NCBI GenBank assembly: GCA_903813345.2
Contig: CAIIXF020000007.1
Coordinates: 33,572,538-33,636,537 of the forward strand
Direction of reading: 5' to 3'
DNA from: Owenia fusiformis
Taxonomy: Eukaryota; Annelida; Polychaeta; Sabellida; Oweniidae
Length of the DNA stretch: 64,000 nt
Shown piece after piece: positions 57,206 through 64,000 of this stretch (within the stretch, counting starts at the first letter, position 1; each line of letters opens with the position of its first letter). Made by a program: the position numbers and the translations under genes. Below the pieces are notes generated by a model. It was not told the DNA's origin and searched no databases. It saw only the letters and a list, made by a program, of their open reading frames with translations.

Positions 57206-58837
57206 TGATCCGTACAAGTCATAATTAGTACTAAATCTGCTGGTAAATATTGGGAAAACGCATCACTCATGGTGATCCACTCGATTACGCTGGTTACTGA
57301 AACGGTTCTTTTCTGTTACAAAATCTCTCGAAGGTAAGATTTTTCTTTTTTCCTTATTTCACGTGTTGTAGGCTGAATTACAACGACATTGTTATCACAA
57401 ACGTGTGTCAGTATCATTTGTCTAAGAAAATTTATTCGATTAATACCTCACTTTTGTTACTGAAACCATGGGCTTTCAAGTTCTAGTTGAAAGCCCATGC
57501 TGAAACGGAACTTCAAAAACGGTTAAGATCTGCGCTTTTAACCGGTAACAATAGTGAGGTTTTAGGTCGACGATTCTATTATCTTCTGAAGATGACAACA
57601 GACCATTTCTGTACCTATATTTCTCAACCTTTTCAACAATTATAATAGGTCGGAACTTTTCGACAGATTAATTTGATGCATTTTGAAAATCGACATTCCA
57701 ACGTAAACCTATTTTTAGAAAATAGTCGTTCAAGCAAATATGGGGGTTGACATGTAAAGCTATGAGGAAAACCACTGGTCCTTAACTTTTTTGAGGAGTA
57801 TATTATTGCACAATAGTCTTTAGATTTCTTATTTTTAGTTCAACTGCTTGCCTTTGAAGCAGTGTAAGACTGGGCCGTGCTTCCGGTGAATACTATTACT
57901 TTTACACCGGTGTCAGGAATTTATGTTACCAGGGCAAATCACTTTTAAAGAATAAAACATGTAGATTTTACAAATGCAATTTTGACCAGTTTTGTGGCAG
58001 AGTTCCACGGTTTGGCTAATGCCTTCTTTGACATTGATATTTTACATGTCTGAAATATACTAGCGTAAACTGTCGGATATGGCGGGGCTGCCAACGTTAA
58101 TGACCGTTCAACATGTGAATCGTGCAGGATTTTAAATACCGTCCTGATGTAAAACATGGGCCAGTGGTGTTTTTTAGAAATTGTTTGAAGAAACGTAACG
58201 AATTAAATCCATAGGTTTTAATATTTCAAGATATTTGTTAAAGCCTACGAAGAGAGGTAACTAGATTTCATCACACATGTTTTAACCTCTCAGGTTAAAG
58301 GACCGAATAACAAACATCTAGAATTTTAGAAGTAGGAGGACTGGTTATGAAATGCAATCTGTATATGAATGGTTTTTTAATATTTGTAACAAGACATAAC
58401 CGTAATTAGCAATGCATTTAGTTGTTTTCTGTTTGTTAACTAAAGACCGAAATAAAATCTTTTATTTTGATCCCACATAGAATAATGTTTTGAAATTATA
58501 AATCGAGCAAACACAATCTTTACATAGCACTTATACATCCCGTAGCAACCAATATTTAACTACTTCATCGTATTACAAAGCGCCTTGAAAGGCAAACTTT
58601 ACACCAATGTACATTTAAACTATTTGTTAAAAGCATAAGTTTATTGACAAGGTTATTTACAACTTGGATGAGGGTGAATTAGACGTTGAGATTTTTTATA
58701 CAGGGACAATTTGTTGAGGTTATATTGTGAAACGAAGCCAATTGTAAACCGGAAAGTCTATATAATTAGTTGCTCTTGTAAAGTTGACTTATTTTATAAG
58801 TGTACATATCACACCCAGTGGTCATATTCGGAGCAAA
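57206..58837. promoter_or_regulatory. upstream region of the coiled-coil gene, no gene seen
   Basis: Holds the CATGGGCTTTCAA hairpin (57468-57499) and no recognisable repeat otherwise. The last few hundred bases probably include the promoter of the gene at 58890, but I see no definite TATA box or initiator. Confidence 0.35.
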
Positions 58838-58903
58838 ATGCAGGATTACGAACATTTATTTGGTTGTGAGGAACTAAAGAGGTGCCAAAATGTTGGACCC
58901 TGA
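58838..58903 (+). promoter_or_regulatory. upstream ORF overlapping the coiled-coil gene start
   Basis: ATG at 58838 opens 21 codons (MQDYEHLFGCEELKRCQNVG P) and its TGA is the last three bases of exon 1. It overlaps the main ATG at 58890 in another frame, so it could restrain translation if the transcript starts further upstream. Confidence 0.4.
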
Positions 58904-59651
58904 GTAAGTTTTTGTTTATTTGTTAATTAACAGAGTTTATTCTATTCTTGACCATTCACTTACGATGTCATGACTAGAGCCACTGATATACGTCATTCGT
59001 GGCCATGTATCTGATGATAACAATATACATAATAGCTTAGATTAATATCTCGATTGTTCAAATAGTTACATTTAGTGCTTCGTTGTATTATTTAGGATGA
59101 ACGTCCCTCAAACTGATTGTTCATATACAGCGGACCAACCGATACTCGTTCCCCAAAATACGATGATGTCATTGGAAACAATGGACAAGAACCACAGCTT
59201 CCTCGGCTCAATGGAGGACATGTTAAAGGAAATAAACACGGGGGTTACAGAGGGTACAAAACAGATGGAACAGACGATCGACAAATATAAACCAGAAAAG
59301 AAAAAAAAGAAAAATGAAAAGGCAAAGAAAATGAAAATAGTATTACCAGAGGACAATAATGGGATTAGTGATGCGGAATCGCATTTACCTGGAATTGACA
59401 ATGAAGAATTTGAGACTCAAATGGCTGCGAAAAAATACGAAATGGATTTGATGTGGGCAGAGAATCAACGATGGCGGAAAGAAATGGAAACGAGAAGACG
59501 CGAAGCTTTGAAAAGAATGATACAATTGAAGAGACAAAAAGGAGAACGAATGTTGACTACACTAAATCATTTTACTAATGGTGAATTTGATGATGACTCC
59601 AAACAAGAAATTAAAAATATTCGAGAATTAAGTGACATCGACAAGGCCTGA
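58890..59651 (+). CDS. lysine-rich coiled-coil protein, two exons, unknown function
   Basis: Exon 1 is 58890-58903 (ATG TTG GAC CCT GA|GTAAGT); exon 2 is 59096-59651 after TATTATTTAG. The joined codon GA|G gives Glu: MLDPEMNVPQTDC..., 189 residues in total. Features: an acidic/polar N-terminus, a lysine run near residues 73-86 (PEKKKKKNEKAKKMK, a possible nuclear-localisation signal), then an Arg/Glu/Lys-rich helix at about 110-157 (MAAKKYEMDLMWAENQRWRK, METRRREALKRMIQLKRQKG) predicted as coiled coil, and an acidic tail. The only other in-frame start is the Met at 59097, five codons on. A 21-codon upstream frame from 58838 overlaps the start. I do not recognise the family. Good splice sites and protein-like composition support a real gene. 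Confidence 0.7.
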
Positions 59652-60344
59652 AGTGTTAAAAGAAATATGTAATTGGTCACACCTTTTTATTAAACAGGCA
59701 ATGCGCCTATTTTTGAAGGAAAAGGGACAAAATATTATTTGAGACATGTTACTCACACAGTCAATCAAATATGATAAAACTTTAATTTTGGTCAATACTG
59801 AAGTGAAAAAATTACTCGCATAGAACACAGCATATGAAGTTCAGAGATCAAAAGAAGTGAATTCACAAAGCGTATGTTTTAAAACACTCTTGGATTAAAA
59901 GATGGCGTATGGTTGAAAATCCTATCAAAAATAAATGGATAATTAATGCAAACAATGCCATCTTTCAATGGCATTGCTAAAAATTTGACATATATAAATT
60001 GATAGATCGAAAATATTTTTCATGATCTAGTGTCAACTCTGATGTCGTCTGTTTGAGCTGTTTTTGGTGTCAAATGAAAGATCAGGTACTTATTAATCCA
60101 TTGGAAATACTATGAAGATCAAAAGTGAGACTTCATTTACGCATTTTGTTCCTTTAAGGACCGACATAAATGTTCCCACGGTCTACTGTTCCTATTTATC
60201 GGTGTCCTAATAACAATGGGTACATTTTTGATTCATTAGCAGGTAGCCTTGCCCAAGCTGGTCTCTTTTACTTATCTTGATTTCTATTATGACCGCCTTG
60301 TACCCAAGAGAAAGCCACGTGCTTTACCGACCCAATGTTTTTTC
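59652..60344. other. 3' flank of the coiled-coil gene
   Basis: Likely 3' UTR and intergenic DNA; no clear AATAAA within the first 200 bp. Nothing else recognised. Confidence 0.35.
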
Positions 60345-60382
60345 GACCCATTTCCAATATGGATGTTTGCTAGGAGTGAGAT
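60345..60382 (+). repeat. block F, left piece
   Basis: TTTCCAATATGGATGTTTGC then TAGGAGTGAGAT: the first 38 bp of block F, cut from the rest by the transposon at 60383-62147. Confidence 0.8.
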
Positions 60383-62147
60383 CACGAGGGGAAAGTGTAC
60401 CCGTGTATATACAACCTACCGCCGAGCAAAACAAGCATATACCGCCTATCAAATGTTTGGTTAACTACATCTCATAGGAAAATGGACAATAAAGGTAATA
60501 TTGGACCTCTATCAATTCCCTTGGATGGTTAGAATCGTTACTAAGATGTTTTAGCAGGCGGAATTGGCCTAGAATTATAGTTGAAATATATTTTTTATGT
60601 TCAAATTAAGATTAAGTTAAACGTATAATGGTTTTCGATTTGTTTTTCTCATTTATACTCGCTTTAATTGATAATGAGCCATACATAAGACATACTTGGG
60701 CCGGTAAATGTATGTGATATGCATAATATATTAAGTGTCAAAATATTAGGTCAAAATAGCACTTTTGAACAGCAAAATCTTCACATAAACTTTGTCGTAA
60801 AAGATCCGATGTTATCGGACATCGGACCCGATGTGATCGACGAGTAATATTATAAAGATCCGAAATTATCTTGAGTAAATGATCTCAGAATCCGAACATT
60901 ACTTGAGTAAAATCTGTTGAGATCCGATTATATCGTCGAGTCTATGACATGCTGATGATGAAATAGTGTTAGTGTTACTTTTGGGAGTTTTCGAACCTTG
61001 ATTTAATTGCCTTTATTGGAAGGGTTACTCGTTATTAATACTATTGTAACATTTTTACCCAGACTGACACAACAGAAATTAGGCTATCAACATTGGAGGA
61101 TAGGAAAAGCGCGGAATTGCGTTTAAATCAATTATGAATATGATCTTTCTTCATTTTAGGAGCCGTTGTACTGATATTTTAGTCAAACTTGAGAGCGAAT
61201 GAATTGCATTTAAATCAATTATTATCCATATTTATAGATAAAAATGAATATGGGTCACGTTCCTAATCTCTACTGGTCAATCTTTTTTTCATTTTAGTAG
61301 CCTTTCTACTGATATCTTATTTTATTCAACATTGAGATCGAATGAGCATAACGGGTAAACTTTGCACATTTTAGACCAATCAAAATATATAACTATTTTT
61401 CATATGTTTACCGTCTTGGTAGATACAAAATAACACGTACCAAACTCATTAGATTATGAGCATAGTCAGATAGAAGTGGTGATATCATCAACAATGAAAA
61501 TTATGGTGATTCGAGTGAAAGCATGAATTCAATGTTTTAAAGAACTTCGCGGGACACAGATGTTGACGTATAGTGCTGCGGGAATTATATCATATTAACA
61601 AGAATTATTTGTGATATACTTCATGTTATTATATGATCATTCGAAAGCTTACTCACTACCTCATCGTGTTTTACTCACGGTATAATCGGAATACTCAGGC
61701 GGTAGCATCAGGTCCTATTGAATCGTACTCGTGGTATAATCGGGTCTTTCATTTTCAACTTTCAACTGTGATTTTAATGATATGCAACGTATGGCTTTGA
61801 AACAAATGTAATATATTTGCACCCATTGTATCTTTGAAGCAAATGGAGTAAAAACAGACATGGTTCTTACTTATTTAAGATGTAGAACATCATTCTAATA
61901 TTTAGAAGTTGAATTTAGCGATTTGATAGTAAATATTGCATTAAGTACTCATTATTCTCTAAACATGAGTGCCTGGAACAACAATTATATCGGTTACAAA
62001 CAATTCTGTATTTTATCTATTTCTCATGTTGAGAAATTCAATATAAAACAGGAGTTTATTAACTTATCCCCTACATTTTCATTACATTTTCTTCGGGTCT
62101 TTGCTCGGCGGTAGGTTGTATATACACGGGTACACTTTCCCCTCGTG
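60383..62147. mobile_element. CAC-ended transposon with 48-bp TIRs and 5-bp TSD
   Basis: 1,765 bp. The left end CACGAGGGGAAAGTGTACCC then GTGTATATACAACCTACCGC and CGAGCAAA is mirrored base for base at 62100-62147. TSD GAGAT (60378-60382 and 62148-62152). The empty site survives in the block F copy at 49 kb, which reads GGAGCGAGATACGCAACG without interruption. CAC at the terminus plus a 5-bp TSD is the signature of the Transib/RAG-like superfamily; EnSpm/CACTA make 2-3 bp TSDs. No transposase frame, so it is non-autonomous. The beginning CACGAGG departs from the usual CACWRTG heptamer, so the assignment is tentative. Confidence 0.85.
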
Positions 62148-62481
62148 GAGATACGCAACGAACGAAATGAATTTTGAGTTAGGTTCGGACAACCTCCGGA
62201 GATTTACGAAAATGTCCGAGCAGAAAACGCCATTTTGGAATTTGGCAGAAAAACATTCACTCGACTAACAATTACAAGTCTTGATCGAAAAGGAAGTACT
62301 TCAGCCCTCCAATACTTGCACGGAAGGATGATAATGATGTATGACATAGTTAGAGAACAAAAGTAAGCCGCTGATCGACTTAATTCGTGTTTCAAAGGTC
62401 ACTTTTATTCAGCTGTCCATTTCCCCGTTCGAGAGCCATAAGTTTCAACATATAACATGGCTCTTGAAGTGAGTAAGGTAT
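62148..62481 (+). promoter_or_regulatory. block F, right piece: putative promoter/5' exon region
   Basis: Continues block F from GAGATACGCAACGAACGAAA to ATGGCTCTTGAAGTGAGTAA (62457-62476). The second copy lies inverted at 49071-49442. Both copies keep an ATG and a GTGAGT donor, so the block may be the promoter and first exon of a gene, copied elsewhere, or a mobile element with a gene-like end. Confidence 0.55.
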
Positions 62482-62677
62482 TCCTACATGTATTTGTTTC
62501 TGAACATTTCTATTACCAATTTAAACACTGGTTCCACTGCATGATGTCTATCACCATAAATCATTATATTGCATTTGCCAGGATGAATCTAAAGAAACAC
62601 TCGATCAGATCATTGAATTTCAAGTCGTAGACGGAAAGTTTGCTTTCTTTATGCAGTTCAACCTGATAACGTTTTGA
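62457..62677 (+). CDS. possible chromodomain-like gene fragment, two exons
   Basis: Exon 1 is 62457-62468 (MALE, donor GAA|GTGAGT); exon 2 is 62582-62677 after TTGCATTTGCCAG. The joined frame (phase 0) reads MALEDESKETLDQIIEFQVV then DGKFAFFMQFNLITF and stops. LDQIIEFQVVDGKFAFFMQF resembles the first strands of a chromodomain or chromoshadow domain (VEKIL-hRvvdGK--YLvKW), but the W-K-G-Y core and the C-terminal helix are lacking. At 35 codons it is either truncated or missing a further intron. Family call is weak. Confidence 0.3.
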
Positions 62678-62684
62678 TTGGTCA

Positions 62685-62960
62685 ATCAGCCTGAAGTCAC
62701 ACGTCGTGTCCACGCGATCTGTCAATCAATAAGTATGACGCGGTATCGCCGCCAGAACCGTGCGAACAATTGCGCGAATAATTCATGTTTTCTGCGCGAA
62801 TGTTTTTTATTCCCGCGATTGATTTTAACCAATAGAAATCGCGCGTCTGCATGAGTATCCGCCCGGAAAATTATGTTACCGTCGCCCGATGATACCCAAC
62901 CAATGGGGTAGCCCTAAAATGCGGCCTAATATTGTTAAGTTCGCCCGTGTCATACCAACA
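62685..62960. promoter_or_regulatory. CpG-rich, CCAAT-rich promoter-like stretch
   Basis: Locally rich in CG (CACGCGATC, GACGCGGTATCGCCGCC, TTGCGCGAATAATTC, CCCGCGATTG, ATCGCGCGTC, GTCGCCCGATG) in otherwise CpG-poor DNA. Contains ATTGGTCAATC (about 62678), AACCAATAG (62829) and CAACCAATGGGG (62899), CCAAT boxes in both orientations. A transcription start region is a fair guess; direction unknown. Confidence 0.4.
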
Positions 62961-64000
62961 AATGAAAGCCATCGTCACAACTCGACAAGAGGTTCACCAC
63001 ATATTATCTCCAGCCCTCAAAGAAAGTACATGCAATTTTTTATGATAACTGAAGTTTATGTCGTCATATGTTGTTAAAAACTGATTATTACTCATTTGAA
63101 ATACAAATATATACTATCGTATATAAGTGTTAAGTGTTATTCCTCCATTTGGTTTATATAGGTTTAAGTCACTTAGTTTTCCATGCAAATAAGCAGATGA
63201 GTTAATGATAACCAATTTGATAGGAATCCTTTCTCATCGTTGAGAAATAAATCATTATTTCATCAGGAATTGTATTAAAACTCATTTTTGCATGCCATAT
63301 AATACTATATTACACTTATATTTCACATCTAATTGTGAAATTAAAATGCATGTCATTAGGTGTTTTAATATAAATGCGTCGGACTAATTTTTAGGCAACA
63401 GATAGCAGAACGCACACCGACGCAGTGTTTAATTGGTTTTGCCCTTTCGCTTTTCTAAATCGCCTCATGATGCGTTGTCTCAGTCGTACCTTAATGTGAA
63501 GATAAACATTTAAAAGTTTTTTTTCAGTTCAAGAGATATAAAAGAAAAATTTACAGAATTTGATATTATTAAATTTTGTTTATTGTTCTTTTAATGTTAA
63601 ACATAATTCTGTAAATGTTGTTTTGGTTTTAATTTTTGCAAGGGATGACTTGAGCGGGGGTCATTAATGCATCATTAGAAACTTTCCTCAAAGTAACCTA
63701 AGGAATTTCAAGTTGAGTACCCCGAGCACAAGGGCTTGAGAAAATTTATTCAATTATTTCAGTTGTGTTATAAATGGGATAAATTCTTTTGCCATTTGTC
63801 TTCAAAATTGTTATCTACCATAATCTAAAATTCCCGTCCATACTTTCTGCAAAAAGTGGTATAATCCAGTGGATATTAGTATCCTGATTTAAAACCCATG
63901 CGTATGATTATAAATTACAATGTTAAACATTTACAAAACTACATTCACCTAACTATTAAACCACATGATTGTATTTTCAAATGTTGGTAATATTTCCGAA
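62961..64000. other. unassigned AT-rich DNA at window end
   Basis: No supported exon or repeat. A short inverted pair TGCGTCGG/CCGACGCA (63374 and 63416) is the only structure noted. Confidence 0.35.

Noticed and set aside
59108-59401. 97-codon minus-strand frame opposite the coiled-coil gene
   Set aside because: Shadow of the plus-strand gene: its Phe run is the complement of the Lys run.

Overview
The window is AT-rich nuclear DNA from an animal. Evidence: spliced gene fragments with GT/AG introns and matching phases, several non-LTR (LINE) remnants, tandem-repeat elements built like the Helentron-associated 'HINE/pearl' elements known from molluscs, and many terminal-inverted-repeat (TIR) DNA transposons. 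A marine lophotrochozoan, perhaps a mollusc, fits best, but nothing seen fixes the species. No bacterial operon, CRISPR array or rRNA is present.

Host genes are few and sit in a sea of mobile DNA. (1) 4456-7728 (+): two exons of a gene whose C-terminus resembles the ribosome-biogenesis protein SLX9/FAM207A; its 3.1 kb intron holds a tandem-repeat element with a TIR element nested in it. (2) 41381-46482 (+): three phase-matched exons encoding the N-terminal, DXD-bearing half of a STELLO-like (DUF288) glycosyltransferase. (3) 11040-12173 (-): one large exon encoding what looks like the C-terminal half of the same kind of protein. The two halves face opposite ways about 34 kb apart; one inversion would rejoin them in phase 0. 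(4) 58890-59651 (+): a two-exon lysine-rich coiled-coil protein of unknown function. (5) 62457-62677 (+): a weak two-exon chromodomain-like fragment next to a CpG- and CCAAT-rich stretch. Two isolated exon candidates (14351-14435 minus, with an ITIM-like motif; 15587-15642 plus, transmembrane) may belong to a receptor.

Layout: 0.26-1.47 kb, 162-bp tandem array; 1.86-3.63 kb, inverted-repeat element split by a LINE; 5.4-7.5 kb, HINE-like element; 8.5-10.8 kb, TIR element; 13.6-14.3 kb, HINE-like; 15.8-23.9 kb, an 8-kb element with about 1.1-kb inverted arms containing a mariner-like remnant, another TIR element and a HINE-like array; 24-28.7 kb, small palindromes, HINE-like copy and nested TIR elements; 30.7-32.2 kb, second HINE-like family; 32.9-39.7 kb, a 2-kb segment carrying a TIR element and its transposed duplicate flanked by 114-bp repeats, with a pogo-like element between; 41.4-46.5 kb, STELLO-like gene; 46.6-48.2 kb, third copy of the TIR element; 48.9-50.5 kb, broken LINE; 51.7-56.3 kb, a 4.5-kb palindromic element; 56.7-57.2 kb, LINE tail; 58.9-64 kb, small genes and a CAC-ended transposon.

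The most notable system is a group of four TIR element families with a shared terminus (GG-N-TTTGTRTAAAA), subterminal palindromes, and 9-bp target duplications at every complete insertion examined (two perfect, three 8 of 9). No transposase is encoded in the window. The second is a 1,765-bp element with identical 48-bp CAC-starting ends and a 5-bp duplication, proven by an empty-site copy elsewhere in the window; these are Transib/RAG-like hallmarks.
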